From Sedimentibacter sp. (lineage in GTDB: Bacteria > Bacillota > Clostridia > Tissierellales > Sedimentibacteraceae), in contig JAHDLA010000015.1 in the NCBI GenBank assembly GCA_018436705.1, positions 62,001 to 126,000 of the forward strand: a DNA stretch of 64,000 nt. Direction: 5' to 3'. Position 1 is the stretch's first letter; the number at the start of each line of letters is the position of its first letter. Position numbers and translations under genes: made by a program. Under the pieces are notes generated by a model that worked only from the letters and a program-made list of their open reading frames with translations, made no database searches and was not told the DNA's origin. Positions 1-9,441 of the stretch are shown one piece after another.

Positions 1-718
1 TAACTGTACCGCTTTCATTTACTCCGATTATTCCTGCGTCTATTATTTCCATCAGTATTTCAAATTGGCTTTCCATGTTGAGGGAACGCCCGAAAATTTG
101 ATTGAAGTTATAATTGCTGGTTGCTATGGAATTAAAATATTCTTTGAAATGTTCCTTTTCCAATAGATAGTCCAGCTTAAGACGCAGCGCGGTTTCTACT
201 ATTGTATTAGTGTCCGGAATACGATCTCCCAAATCTATGATGTTTTCAGCCTCATCCGGAGCATATCGACCTTCTCCGGCAGTTATTGCAAGGTTGCAGC
301 TTTTGCCCGGTATTGACCCGGGAAAGCATGGAATAAAATTGATGTGGTTTACACCAAGCTGCGAAAGCCTGGCTATGCATTCCCGCACCATTATTTCGCT
401 CAGATTTACAAAATAGGCGCAGGTTCCCTTAGGAATTTTCATTAATGTATCAATGTTTTGAATTGTAAATTCAACATTCAGCTCAATTTTCGGAACATTT
501 TGGGGAATAAATTTTTCACAGTCGTTTATGCTGTCAAAGGCATCGGTTGATACGATAAATATGTCTGCTTTATCTATCTTGTTGACGGAACCGTCCAGTA
601 CGCTGTAACAGCTTATACTGATTAAATTGCCAAACAGCTTTTTAAATATGCTTTTGTAAAACAATGAAGCATTTTTGCTTAATGTAATAATGGCTGCTTT
701 CCTTACTATGGCTATCAC
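1..718 (-). CDS. Sigma-54-type transcriptional activator, N-terminal part (runs off left edge)
   Basis: An open minus-strand frame enters from the left edge and reads back to a GTG at 716-718, with an in-frame TAA three codons upstream, giving about 239 visible residues. The first ~200 residues look like the effector-binding region of PrpR/activator-type proteins, and the part around NLAITAGEGRYAPDEAE is well conserved in look. It is followed by a PAS-like start (ESQFEILMEIIDAGIIGVNE). The AAA+ and HTH parts would lie outside the window. The gene is divergent from lysA, whose promoter is a perfect sigma-54 site, which supports the class assignment. The start is uncertain: the Shine-Dalgarno AAGAAAGG touches the GTG, so a start a few codons downstream is possible. 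Family is inferred; ligand unknown. Confidence 0.7.
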   Translation of the reverse strand, partial: MIAIVRKAAIITLSKNASLFYKSIFKKLFGNLISISCYSVLDGSVNKIDKADIFIVSTDAFDSINDCEKFIPQNVPKIELNVEFTIQNIDTLMKIPKGTCAYFVNLSEIMVRECIARLSQLGVNHINFIPCFPGSIPGKSCNLAITAGEGRYAPDEAENIIDLGDRIPDTNTIVETALRLKLDYLLEKEHFKEYFNSIATSNYNFNQIFGRSLNMESQFEILMEIIDAGIIGVNESGTV

Positions 719-808
719 CCTTTCTTAACTGTGCTTTAATGTTAAAGCTTTTTTAAATATATGTCAAGATTATGGTTAAAAATATAAATTATATCAAAAT
801 ATTTTGTT

Positions 809-824
809 TGGCATAATAATTGCA
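809..824 (+). promoter_or_regulatory. Sigma-54 (-24/-12) promoter of lysA-dapF
   Basis: The sequence TGGCATA-N4-TTGCA places GG at 810-811 and GC at 822-823 with exactly ten bases between them, the spacing required by RpoN. The predicted transcript starts near 835, about 50 bases before lysA. A probable sigma-54 activator gene is divergent on the other side. Confidence 0.75.
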
Positions 825-887
825 ATAAAATTAATTATATATTATATTTAATAAAAAATATTTTTTTAATAAATTTGAGGAGAAGAC

Positions 888-2186
888 ATGATAGAAGACA
901 TTAAAAATAACACGCTTTATTTTGACGGGTGCAATACGGTTGAGTTGGCAAAAAAATACGGTACGCCTTTGTATGTAATGAGTGAAAATGCAATTGAAGA
1001 TAAGTGCAGAGAGATAAGAGAAACATTTTTGAGCAGATATGAAAGAACAAGAGCCGCCTATGCTGCTAAGGCTTTTTTGACCTTGGCAATGTGCAAAATA
1101 ATCGAAAAAGAGGGACTTTGCATGGATGTTGTTTCCGGAGGGGAATTGTATACGGCAATCAAGGCTGATTTTCCGCCAGAAAAAATAGAATTTAATGGAA
1201 ATAATAAATCTGAAGAAGAATTGGAGCTTGCGATTGAATACAATATAGGAAGAATAATAGTCGATGGACTTGATGAGTTGAGCCTTATAGAGAAAATATG
1301 CAGCAAAAAAGGCAAAAAAATGAATATACTGTATAGAATAACTCCCGGAGTTAAGAGCGACTCTCATGATTATATAGTTACAGGTAAAAAAGACTCGAAA
1401 TTCGGCATACCGCTTGATGACGAGGTTATATTTCCCTCAATTGAACAAGCAATAAATTCAAGATATGTTAACTTTATGGGATTTCATTTTCATGTAGGGT
1501 CACAGCTTCATAACAACGAGTCTCATTTAAAAGCTCTTGATGTTGCATTAAAGTTAATAAAAGATACTAAGGAAAAATATAATTACACTACACCGGAAAT
1601 AAATATCGGCGGTGGTTTTGGAATAAAATACACAGATGCTGATGATAAAAAGTCCTATGAGTATTTTCTTGACCCTATGATGAAAAAAATTGAAGAATTT
1701 TCAAAGAATATGGATATTGTAAGACCTGAGGTTGTAATTGAACCGGGCAGGAGCATTGTGGGTGAAGCAGGTATAACATTGTACACAATAGGTACCGTTA
1801 AGGATATAAAAGGTATAAGAAAATATGTTTCTGTTGACGGAGGTATGACGGATAATATCAGACCTGCTCTCTACCAGGCTAAGTATGAGGGAATAGTAGC
1901 GAATAAAGCGGAAGAGGCAAAGACTGACGTGGTTACAATATGCGGCAAGTGCTGTGAATCAGGAGATATACTCATAAAGGATGCAAAAATAGCTCCTGCT
2001 GAAAGAGGAGATATTTTTGCAGTGTTTTCAACAGGGGCATATGGATATACCATGTCAAGCAATTATAACAAGAATCCATTTTTGGCAACGGTGCTCGTTA
2101 AAAACGGAAAATCTTGCATAATAGTAAAAAGGCAAAGTTACGACCATATGATAGCTAATGAAGTGATTCCCGAATCACTAAACTAA
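888..2186 (+). CDS. lysA: Diaminopimelate decarboxylase
   Basis: Catalyses PLP-dependent decarboxylation of meso-diaminopimelate to L-lysine in the cytosol. The 432-residue product has the normal length. Visible hallmarks of the fold III (alanine-racemase-like) barrel are the PLP lysine in YAAKA (K61), HFHVGSQ near residue 207, the glycine-rich phosphate loop NIGGGFG, EPGRS, and the C-terminal CCESGD segment that supplies the cysteine of the partner subunit's active site, followed by GAYGYTMSSNYN. The start follows GAGGAGAAG. dapF follows 16 bases downstream, so the two consecutive last enzymes of the pathway are co-transcribed. Expression from a sigma-54 promoter is unusual for a biosynthetic lysA and hints at a conditional, scavenging role (inference). 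Confidence 0.95.
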   Translation: MIEDIKNNTLYFDGCNTVELAKKYGTPLYVMSENAIEDKCREIRETFLSRYERTRAAYAAKAFLTLAMCKIIEKEGLCMDVVSGGELYTAIKADFPPEKIEFNGNNKSEEELELAIEYNIGRIIVDGLDELSLIEKICSKKGKKMNILYRITPGVKSDSHDYIVTGKKDSKFGIPLDDEVIFPSIEQAINSRYVNFMGFHFHVGSQLHNNESHLKALDVALKLIKDTKEKYNYTTPEINIGGGFGIKYTDADDKKSYEYFLDPMMKKIEEFSKNMDIVRPEVVIEPGRSIVGEAGITLYTIGTVKDIKGIRKYVSVDGGMTDNIRPALYQAKYEGIVANKAEEAKTDVVTICGKCCESGDILIKDAKIAPAERGDIFAVFSTGAYGYTMSSNYNKNPFLATVLVKNGKSCIIVKRQSYDHMIANEVIPESLN

Positions 2187-2202
2187 AAAGAGGAGTGAGA
2201 TT

Positions 2203-3042
2203 ATGAATTTCACAAAGATGCACGGCGCAGGCAATGACTTTATAATTATAAACAATATGGAGCTGAAGCTTCCTGCTGACAAACTATCTTTAATTGCAAA
2301 AACATTGTGTCAGAGAAAGGTATCAATAGGGGCTGACGGTCTCATGGCTGTTGACTTTCCTGAAGGCGATGCGGACTTCAGGATGCGTTTTTACAATCAG
2401 GACGGCAGTATAGGCGAGATGTGCGGTAATGGAGCAAGGTGCATTTCCCGCTATGCTTATATAAACAATATAGTCGGAAAAAAAATGTCCTTTGAAACCG
2501 GAGCAGGAATTGTAAAATCGGAAGTCCTTGAAGGAAGGCTTGTAAAAGTACAATTAAACAGCCCTGAAGTAATTAAATTGGAAAATGATATTGAAATAGA
2601 CGGGAAAAAATATGAATGCTCATACATAGAACTGGGAAATCCGGGGCTTCCACATGCTATAGTAAAATATGAGCTTAAAAATGCCGATGAATTCGAAATG
2701 TTTGATATCGGCAGAAAGATCAGATATTATGATGGCTTTCCAAAAGGAGCAAATGTTAACTTTTTTGATGTTATAGATGAAAATACGGCAATTGTAAAAA
2801 CTTATGAAAGGGGGGTTGAGGATTTTACGCTGGCTTGCGGTACCGGCTCGGCATCAGCGGCAGTTGCGCTTATGCTTAAAGGATATCTGAAGGGCGGCAA
2901 TAGGGTTAAAATAATAGTTCCGGGAGGAGAGTTATTTATTGAGGTTGAAAGTAACGGCAAAAAAGTTGAAAAACTGTATCTTATAGGAGATACAAATATA
3001 GTTGCAGAAGGTACAGTTATGGATGAGGATTTGAGGTATTAA
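2203..3042 (+). CDS. dapF: Diaminopimelate epimerase
   Basis: Interconverts LL- and meso-diaminopimelate by a two-cysteine, cofactor-free mechanism. The 279-residue protein opens with the family signature MHGAGNDF and carries both catalytic cysteine motifs: EMCGNGARC (C74) in the first half and LACGTGSAS in the second. The Shine-Dalgarno AGAGGAG lies eight bases before the ATG. It is the second gene of the lysA operon and supplies the substrate stereoisomer for the decarboxylase encoded just upstream. Confidence 0.95.
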   Translation: MNFTKMHGAGNDFIIINNMELKLPADKLSLIAKTLCQRKVSIGADGLMAVDFPEGDADFRMRFYNQDGSIGEMCGNGARCISRYAYINNIVGKKMSFETGAGIVKSEVLEGRLVKVQLNSPEVIKLENDIEIDGKKYECSYIELGNPGLPHAIVKYELKNADEFEMFDIGRKIRYYDGFPKGANVNFFDVIDENTAIVKTYERGVEDFTLACGTGSASAAVALMLKGYLKGGNRVKIIVPGGELFIEVESNGKKVEKLYLIGDTNIVAEGTVMDEDLRY

Positions 3043-3132
3043 GAATTGAAATATTGGGACGACGTGGGTATATTTTAAAAAACTGATTAATAAAATATAA
3101 TTAACATTTCAAATTAAAAAAGGAGTGCTAAA

Positions 3133-4389
3133 ATGAGCCAAACAAAAGGAACTTTTTGGGAAAATTATCGGTTTTCGGTTACATTAATTATTTCTATTGC
3201 AATTGGAAGTATCATAGGTCTTTTATTCGGTGAAAAGGCAACAGTGCTTAAACCATTCGGAGATATATTTTTAAACCTGATGTTTACTGCGGTTACTCCG
3301 TTAGTATTTATCACAATTGCAAGTGCGGTGGGCAGTATGGTAAATATGAAGCGCCTTGGGAAAATACTAGGAAATATGTTTCTCACGTTTGTTGTTACAG
3401 GATTGATTGCGGCAGTTTTAATTATAGTTGTTGTTAATATCTTTCCCCCTGCTGCGGGAGCTAATATAGAGCTCGGTGCGGCAGAAACAGAACTTGAAAA
3501 ATTGTCTTTTGCAGATCAAGTAGTTCAGGCGGTTACTGTCAATGATTTCAGTAAAATACTGTCTCGTTCCAATATGCTTCCATTGATAGTGTTTTCAATT
3601 TTGTTCGGATATTGCGTAAGTGCGGTGGGAGGAGAAGACAATATTGTAGCAAGAGCACTTGAAGCATTATCAAAAGTTATGATGAAATTAATAGGTGTTA
3701 TAATGCTGTACGCCCCAATAGGATTAGGTGCTTATTTTGCCAGCCTCATAGGAGAATTTGGGCCTCAGCTGCTTGGAGCATACGCGAGGGCCATGGCCGT
3801 TTACTATCCTCTGTGTATATTGTATTTTGCCGTTGCATTTACTGCGTATACATATTATGCCGGCGGAATGCAGGGAGTCAAAACATTCTTTAAAAATATA
3901 ATTGAGCCTGCTGTAACATCAATAGCAACACAAAGTTCCATAGCTACTATGCCTGTAAATCTTAAGGCTGCGTCGCGTATAGGAGTTCCAAAAGATATTC
4001 GCGAAATTATACTTCCTATTGGAGCTACTATGCACATGGATGGTACAGTGCTGTCATCAATATTAAAAATATCATTTCTGTTCGGAATTTTCGGGCAGGA
4101 ATTTACCGGGATAGGTACGTATTTTACCGCAATTTTGCTGTCTATTCTTGGTGGTGTGGTAATGTCCGGAGTACCCGGTGGAGGATTGATAGGTGAGATG
4201 CTCATAGTAAATATGTACGGATTCCCTCCCGAGGCATTTCCAATTATTGCAACTATAGGATTCCTGGTAGATCCTCCCGCAACATGCTTGAATGCAACAG
4301 GAGATACGGTGGCGTCAATGATAGTTACACGCATGATTGAAGGAAAGGATTGGATGGAGAAAAAACTTACTGCACATGAGGAGCTTTAA
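3133..4389 (+). CDS. Sodium/proton:dicarboxylate (DAACS) symporter
   Basis: A 418-residue secondary transporter of the GltP/DctA/SstT fold with several hydrophobic helices. Diagnostic elements are the serine-rich re-entrant loop TQSSIATMP near residue 265, GATMHMDGT near 300, the second hairpin SGVPGGG near 350, and NATGD near 390, which coordinate sodium and substrate in the family. It lies 90 bases after dapF on the same strand and is preceded by AAAAGGAGTG. Position in the operon suggests that it imports a related amino acid or dicarboxylate, possibly diaminopimelate; that substrate is inference, and glutamate, aspartate, serine or threonine are the usual ones. Confidence 0.88.
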   Translation: MSQTKGTFWENYRFSVTLIISIAIGSIIGLLFGEKATVLKPFGDIFLNLMFTAVTPLVFITIASAVGSMVNMKRLGKILGNMFLTFVVTGLIAAVLIIVVVNIFPPAAGANIELGAAETELEKLSFADQVVQAVTVNDFSKILSRSNMLPLIVFSILFGYCVSAVGGEDNIVARALEALSKVMMKLIGVIMLYAPIGLGAYFASLIGEFGPQLLGAYARAMAVYYPLCILYFAVAFTAYTYYAGGMQGVKTFFKNIIEPAVTSIATQSSIATMPVNLKAASRIGVPKDIREIILPIGATMHMDGTVLSSILKISFLFGIFGQEFTGIGTYFTAILLSILGGVVMSGVPGGGLIGEMLIVNMYGFPPEAFPIIATIGFLVDPPATCLNATGDTVASMIVTRMIEGKDWMEKKLTAHEEL

Positions 4390-4416
4390 CTGTGGATGGT
4401 TTGAATTGAATATTAG

Positions 4417-4446
4417 AGACGCTGTGGATAACCACAGCGTTCTTTT
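4417..4446 (+). terminator. Rho-independent terminator after the symporter gene
   Basis: A nine-pair stem, ACGCTGTGG / CCACAGCGT, with an ATAA loop is followed by TCTTTT. It lies between the converging symporter and EamA genes and probably ends the plus-strand operon. Confidence 0.8.
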
Positions 4447-4447
4447 A

Positions 4448-5383
4448 TCACAGATCAGTTTCTGCTTCGCTTTTTTTAAAGCGCATGAATATGCTGCCAA
4501 TATTGAGATTTGTTATTAAAAGTCCCAGCAAAATAATTGATGCACCAATCCACTGCATTGCGGAAAGCTGTTCATTAAGTACTATCATAGCAGAGAACAG
4601 AGTTACAACGGGAACTGCCAGAGGAATTGGCGCAACTTTTCCCATTGGATACTTTCCAATAAGTATGTTCCATATCCCGTAACCCATCAATGTTGCTCCA
4701 AAGGCCAGATAGAAAACCGAAAAAATTGAAATTCCACTTAAGTTAGCAACTGCATTAATCAGCGTCTGGGGTGTATCAAGCATTAAGGCTATGCCAAGCA
4801 GGGGAATTGGAGGAATCATGCCCGACCATACTACCATGCTTATCATGTCAAGTTTTTCTCCTTTAGCAGAAGCTTTGTCAGAGGCAATTCTCGCAACTAT
4901 ATTTGAAGCAGCCCAGAAAAAAGGAGCAAGTATATTCAGAAGTAAAGCTGCAATGGGAATCGAATGTTCTCCGCCGCCGCTGTTTTCCATTGCTATGATG
5001 GCAAGCCCCACAGCCGCTGTCATAAAGCCTGCAATTTGCTTGGGTTTAAGTTTTTCGTGCAGGAAAATCATAGCCAGTATAGGTGATATAAATGCCTGGA
5101 TCTGCAGCACTATAGAAGCGATACCGGCAGGCATACCTATTTCCATGGCATAAAACAAGCATGCAAACTGTCCCACACCTACAAACAGGCCGTACATCAC
5201 TATATATTTCCATTCGGTTTTAGGTTTTTTAATAAAAAACACAGCTGGAAAAGCAGTGAGCAGGTATCTTAATGTAACAAGCAGCATGGAAGGAACTCCC
5301 TCCAGACCAAGTTTTATAAATATAAAGTTGATGCCCCATATGGTTACAAGAAGCAATGCAAGTATAATATCTTTCTTCTTCAT
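4448..5383 (-). CDS. EamA/DMT-family transporter
   Basis: A 311-residue integral membrane protein made of two homologous five-helix halves, as in the EamA (drug/metabolite) family: the first begins ALLLVTIWGINFIFIK and the second begins with NILAPFFWAASNIVAR. These carriers usually export amino acids or other small metabolites. It is the last gene of the minus-strand radical SAM operon: its ATG directly follows the stop codon of the upstream gene, with GGAGAG inside that gene as ribosome site. The context suggests export (or uptake) of the pathway's product; the substrate cannot be read from sequence. Confidence 0.85.
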   Translation of the reverse strand: MKKKDIILALLLVTIWGINFIFIKLGLEGVPSMLLVTLRYLLTAFPAVFFIKKPKTEWKYIVMYGLFVGVGQFACLFYAMEIGMPAGIASIVLQIQAFISPILAMIFLHEKLKPKQIAGFMTAAVGLAIIAMENSGGGEHSIPIAALLLNILAPFFWAASNIVARIASDKASAKGEKLDMISMVVWSGMIPPIPLLGIALMLDTPQTLINAVANLSGISIFSVFYLAFGATLMGYGIWNILIGKYPMGKVAPIPLAVPVVTLFSAMIVLNEQLSAMQWIGASIILLGLLITNLNIGSIFMRFKKSEAETDL

Positions 5384-6745
5384 TTAACTCTCCATCATCA
5401 GCGTTATGTATTTTTTAACAGCCTTCAATGAGCCTGCTAAAATTCTTAAAATATTTATTACTCCAAATTTTTTAATCATTTCGGTGTTCTTATTTATAAA
5501 AAGGTTTACATACAAATTTGTCTTCAGCAGTTCCCAATAATAATTTCTTAATGATATAGCCGAGGGCATTATCATGACTTGACCAAAACTCCATTTTTCA
5601 AAATCATTAGCTTCGTACAAAAGCCTATTTCTATATTTTTCGTACATCGAAAGATTTGGAAAGGGAGTCAGCGGACTGATTGAGGTGATTTGAGGCATGA
5701 GGCTTTTTATGTACTTTCTAAAAGTCTTAAAGTCGTTTTTGCCCCAGTCGGGATGAGCCATAAATGAAGCCCATACATCTATTCCCAAGTTGCTTAGTAT
5801 TTTGGCGGCCTCAAGGTTATCAGAGGTGCTTGATTTTTTATGGTATTTATGCATTTCATCGTTACTGAATGTTTCATATCCAACCAGCAGAGCCTTAAGC
5901 CCAAGCTGTTTAAGTTCCTTCAAATAATCCTTGAATTCCAGTATACCTTTGACTGAACCATACATTATGTAATTTTTATTCAGCTTTAAATCCTTTACCA
6001 ATTTTATGAATGCTTCAAGTTTTTCCTTACTCGAAAGAAAATCGTTGTCTATAAACATTATAGTTTGTTCTTCTATGCTTGACAAATCTTTTTTTGTAAG
6101 TTCTGAATCAATTAATTTTTCCCTTACTCCTTCTATTCTCCATCTAAGACAGAAATCACATACCTTTTCGCAGCCTATGCCAAATTCCATAATTGCAGCC
6201 GGCCTGTATCCAAAGTAAGAATACTGATTACGATATTTAGCGGTGGATTTTCTGTCAGGGAGCATGTATTCATTTCTTCCTTTTGCGTTAGAGGATTTGT
6301 ACCCCAGATCCTTAGATCTGATGCCGTCTACTAGTTCAATATTGCCGGATGACAATAAGTTGTAGAATTTATTGAGATTCTCTGAATTTGTGTATTCAAA
6401 TATATGATCAACATCAGCGTGGCAAAAAGCATTCGGGTTTAAATATGTCTGTGTTCCTCCAACGACGGTTATTATTGAACTGTCTGATTTTTTAACTTGC
6501 GAACAAAGTTCAAGAACCTTCTTTACATCAATACACAGGCTTGTAAACCCCACAACATCGGCACGATATTCAGCAGCTTTTTCGGAAAGTTTTTTGCTTT
6601 CAATCATCATATCAAAAATTTCTACTTCGTGTTGGAATTTCAAAACATTATAAACCATTTCAAGCCCCAGAGGTTCTGAAAACATAAAATCACTTAGTGT
6701 TATGGCCTGCTTGATTCTAGGTGGTCTTACCAAAAGGATTCTCAT
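5384..6745 (-). CDS. Radical SAM protein with B12-binding-like N-domain (paralogue A)
   Basis: A 453-residue protein. The N-terminal ~150 residues have the MRILLVRPPR start and Rossmann-like pattern of B12-binding radical SAM enzymes but lack the classic DxHxxG cobalamin motif. The radical SAM core carries CEKVCDFC (C192, C196, C199), the CX3CX2C cluster ligands, followed by FIDNDFLSS and VGYETFS strands of the TIM-barrel. A C-terminal tail of ~100 residues contains LTPFPNLSMYEKY, shared in form with the two paralogues C and D. The start follows GAGAGGTATTT. It lies in an operon with three other radical SAM genes. The chemical reaction (methylation, rearrangement or C-C bond formation) cannot be deduced. 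Confidence 0.85.
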   Translation of the reverse strand: MRILLVRPPRIKQAITLSDFMFSEPLGLEMVYNVLKFQHEVEIFDMMIESKKLSEKAAEYRADVVGFTSLCIDVKKVLELCSQVKKSDSSIITVVGGTQTYLNPNAFCHADVDHIFEYTNSENLNKFYNLLSSGNIELVDGIRSKDLGYKSSNAKGRNEYMLPDRKSTAKYRNQYSYFGYRPAAIMEFGIGCEKVCDFCLRWRIEGVREKLIDSELTKKDLSSIEEQTIMFIDNDFLSSKEKLEAFIKLVKDLKLNKNYIMYGSVKGILEFKDYLKELKQLGLKALLVGYETFSNDEMHKYHKKSSTSDNLEAAKILSNLGIDVWASFMAHPDWGKNDFKTFRKYIKSLMPQITSISPLTPFPNLSMYEKYRNRLLYEANDFEKWSFGQVMIMPSAISLRNYYWELLKTNLYVNLFINKNTEMIKKFGVINILRILAGSLKAVKKYITLMMES

Positions 6746-6754
6746 AAATACCTC

Positions 6755-8080
6755 TCAAAATATATTTGGTGTAATTCTTTTCTTTATCTGATACCTGTAA
6801 AAAAGGTTAACTAAACAGTAAAATAAATATTTCCCTGGATTCTTTAAAAATTCTTTTCTCACAATGTTTCTTTTAGCAATTGATTTATAGGTGAACAGAG
6901 ATTCGTATAAGTTCCAGTATGCTTGGGTCAGTTCTTCGGGAGTCATATTTTTCGGAATGTGAACCGCCTCTGTACCATCAAAGGAATATATATTGTTGTT
7001 TATAAGCCTTCCTTCGGATTTAATTTCTTCAAAAAATTTAGTGCCCGGTATGGGAGTAAGTATATAAAACCGCGGAACAGAGATTTTGTTATTCTCTATG
7101 AAATCCTTTGTTGCCTTAATTGATTCAAGAGTATCGCCGTCGCCGCCCACAACCATCTCTGTTGATACATCAATGTTGTGAGATTGTATGTTGGAAATAA
7201 GTTCGGGATATTTTGCAGGATTTGCCCAGCCTTTGTTCATGCCTATTAAACTTTCCCGGGAAATACTCTCAAGACCGAAACTCAGGGTAGTGCACCCGCT
7301 TTCGGCTAATTTTGCCAGAAGAGAATTTTCACGCCCTATTCGTATATCACACTGGCTCATCCATTGCATGTTGAGATTTTTAATTTCAATCAGCAGTTTC
7401 TCAAGATATTCTCTGTCTGAAAAGATATTATCATCCAGCAACAAAAATTTTTTAAATCCAAGATCTTTTACCTGCTTTATATCTCTTACGACTTCTTCCA
7501 GAGGTTTTTTGATATAGTGACCTTTGTACAGACATGCCACCGAGCAGAAACTGCACGTATTGGGGCAGCCCCTCCCGGCTTGCACTGGAAGGAAATCTCC
7601 TATTTTTTTATTAATGATCAGATCAAATCTTGGCAGTGGTGTGGTAAGTGTTCCTTTTTCAAGATTTTTTTCATATATTTTCTTGAGCTTTCCGTTTTCG
7701 TAGTCACTTAGAAGTTTTTTCCACACTAGTTCTGCATCTCCGGCCACAACTGCGTCGCAGTATTTTGTGGCTTCTTGTACCATTATGCTAACCATATATC
7801 CGCCCAGAATTACGGTTTTTCCCATTTTTTTAAATTCTGCGGCAATATCCAGTGAACGTATTACACCGTGACCCATAGAACTTATACCAATTATGTCGGC
7901 ATCTGTGTTCCATGGTATGTCTTCCAGTATTTCAAGCACAATTTCGGCTTCCCAGTCATCAGGCATCATAGCAGCCAACAGGGGCATTGCCAGGCCTACA
8001 AAATAAAGACGGCTTTTCTTTATGGGTTTGTGGTCTCTGTCATAGGGGCTGGGTTGTATGAGTAAAATTTTCTTCATCAT
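6755..8080 (-). CDS. B12-binding-type radical SAM protein (B)
   Basis: A 441-residue protein. Residues 1-150 form the B12-binding-like Rossmann domain (IGISSMGHG, VILGGYMVS), again without a clear DxHxxG. The SAM-cluster motif is CPNTCSFC (C172, C176, C179), followed by LLLDDNIF and FGLESIS, which are typical of the HpnP/HpnJ/BchE-like group. TPIPGT near residue 345 matches the end-of-barrel motif of that group. It is more orthodox than its three neighbours and is probably a different subfamily. The upstream gene's TGA overlaps the start (ATGATG at 8075-8080; the second ATG, 8077, fits the ribosome site slightly better). Substrate unknown. Confidence 0.87.
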   Translation of the reverse strand: MMKKILLIQPSPYDRDHKPIKKSRLYFVGLAMPLLAAMMPDDWEAEIVLEILEDIPWNTDADIIGISSMGHGVIRSLDIAAEFKKMGKTVILGGYMVSIMVQEATKYCDAVVAGDAELVWKKLLSDYENGKLKKIYEKNLEKGTLTTPLPRFDLIINKKIGDFLPVQAGRGCPNTCSFCSVACLYKGHYIKKPLEEVVRDIKQVKDLGFKKFLLLDDNIFSDREYLEKLLIEIKNLNMQWMSQCDIRIGRENSLLAKLAESGCTTLSFGLESISRESLIGMNKGWANPAKYPELISNIQSHNIDVSTEMVVGGDGDTLESIKATKDFIENNKISVPRFYILTPIPGTKFFEEIKSEGRLINNNIYSFDGTEAVHIPKNMTPEELTQAYWNLYESLFTYKSIAKRNIVRKEFLKNPGKYLFYCLVNLFYRYQIKKRITPNIF

Positions 8081-9441
8081 ATACCTCTCAGTATTTTTCC
8101 AATGTATTGCCGGCTTACGAGGCTGCTGCCACGAAGCATCTTTATATTTGCTTTCAAACCGTAGCGTTTAACTAAATACACAAGATGCTTGGGACGCATA
8201 ATTACCTTGTAATATGCTTTCAAAAGCTCGTAATAAAACCTTCGTATGCTCATAAATTCGGGCTTTAAAAGAACATGAGCCATATCCCACAGTTCGAACT
8301 TATCTCTTTCATATAACAATTCATTCGTATACAAATTAAAAATGTCCGTTCCGGGAAGAGGAGTCAAAGGCTGGAGATTTACAAATCTTACATCAAGCCT
8401 TCTAAGCCATTTTGTTAGTTCATCAAAGTCACTCACAGTAAAATCCAACGGTATAATTAGCGTCGCATAAAGCTCTATATCCAAAGATTTTAATATTTTA
8501 ATGCAATTTTCATTTATTTCCGCAGTTGTTTTTTTATTGTAGGATTTAAGATCCTTGGATCTCACAGATTCTATTCCTACAATTACGGCGTTCAAACCCA
8601 CATTTTTGAGCTCAGCCATAATATCTGCATTCTCTGTAATAAAATCGGCTCTGCCATACACCAGAAATTTTTTCTTAATATTCTTCTTGATAAGCAAGTC
8701 AGCAAAATTTTTAAGGCGTTTTCTGTCAAACAAAAAATCATCATCGACTATATATATTTCTTCCTCCGGAATTGCTTTAAGCTCCTTGATAACATCCTCC
8801 ATATCCCTTGAGAAGTATTTTCCGCCCGTAATTTCTCTGCAAAAGCAAAAAGAGCAGCTGTAAGGGCAGCCAAAGGACGTCTTGATTAATGCACAGGGGT
8901 TGTGAAACATGTAGTAGTAATACTTTCTGTATTTTGAGACAGACTCCCTGTCCGGATAGTTATAATCAAATATAGTTTTTTTAGGAGCAGGCTTATCAAG
9001 CTCATTGCAAATTTCTTCCGTATTTCTGCCGTCCAGCAGCATTTTTACGGTTAAATTAAATCCGTCAATTCCGTTTCTGTCATATATAAAGTCTATATAC
9101 TCTGACTTGAAATCTTCCGATACAACTTCGGCGTGAACGCCTCCGGTTCCCGTCTTGACAGATGGAAGCAGTTCTTTTGAAGCCTTTGCCAGTTCCTTTA
9201 TTACTCCAACATGAGTTATATATCCGGTAAACAGTATAAAATCGGGGCGCTCTCTATTTATCAGAACCTCAAATTTTTCTGTCTCAATTATCATGTCCAA
9301 AATTTTTATGTCAATTTGGTCTTTTATCTCTTCAGGTATATTTGACACAAGGTACTCAAGTTCCAGCGGTTCACAAATCATCACATGCTGGAGACCTATG
9401 GTTTCGCTGTGAGGCCTGGGACGCACCAGTAGAATTTTCAT
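8077..9441 (-). CDS. Radical SAM protein with B12-binding-like N-domain (paralogue C)
   Basis: A 454-residue protein of the same plan as paralogues A and D: an MKILLVRPRP start, a degenerate B12-binding-like domain, a YPDRESVSKYRKYYYY linker and the cluster motif CPYSCSFCFC (C192, C196, C199 plus an extra C201). The barrel contains YIVDDDFLFDRKRL and VGIESV, and the tail contains LTPLPGTDIFNLY and LLYERDKFELWD. Its start codon overlaps the methyltransferase stop by four bases (ATGA), so the two are translationally coupled. The additional cysteine two residues after the cluster triad is shared with paralogue D and is unusual. Specific function unknown. Confidence 0.87.
   Translation of the reverse strand: MKILLVRPRPHSETIGLQHVMICEPLELEYLVSNIPEEIKDQIDIKILDMIIETEKFEVLINRERPDFILFTGYITHVGVIKELAKASKELLPSVKTGTGGVHAEVVSEDFKSEYIDFIYDRNGIDGFNLTVKMLLDGRNTEEICNELDKPAPKKTIFDYNYPDRESVSKYRKYYYYMFHNPCALIKTSFGCPYSCSFCFCREITGGKYFSRDMEDVIKELKAIPEEEIYIVDDDFLFDRKRLKNFADLLIKKNIKKKFLVYGRADFITENADIMAELKNVGLNAVIVGIESVRSKDLKSYNKKTTAEINENCIKILKSLDIELYATLIIPLDFTVSDFDELTKWLRRLDVRFVNLQPLTPLPGTDIFNLYTNELLYERDKFELWDMAHVLLKPEFMSIRRFYYELLKAYYKVIMRPKHLVYLVKRYGLKANIKMLRGSSLVSRQYIGKILRGI

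Noticed and set aside
831..1367. 178-residue frame on the minus strand
   Set aside because: Lies antisense inside lysA; composition is Phe/Ile/Tyr-rich as expected from the complement of an AT-rich gene, and there is no ribosome site.
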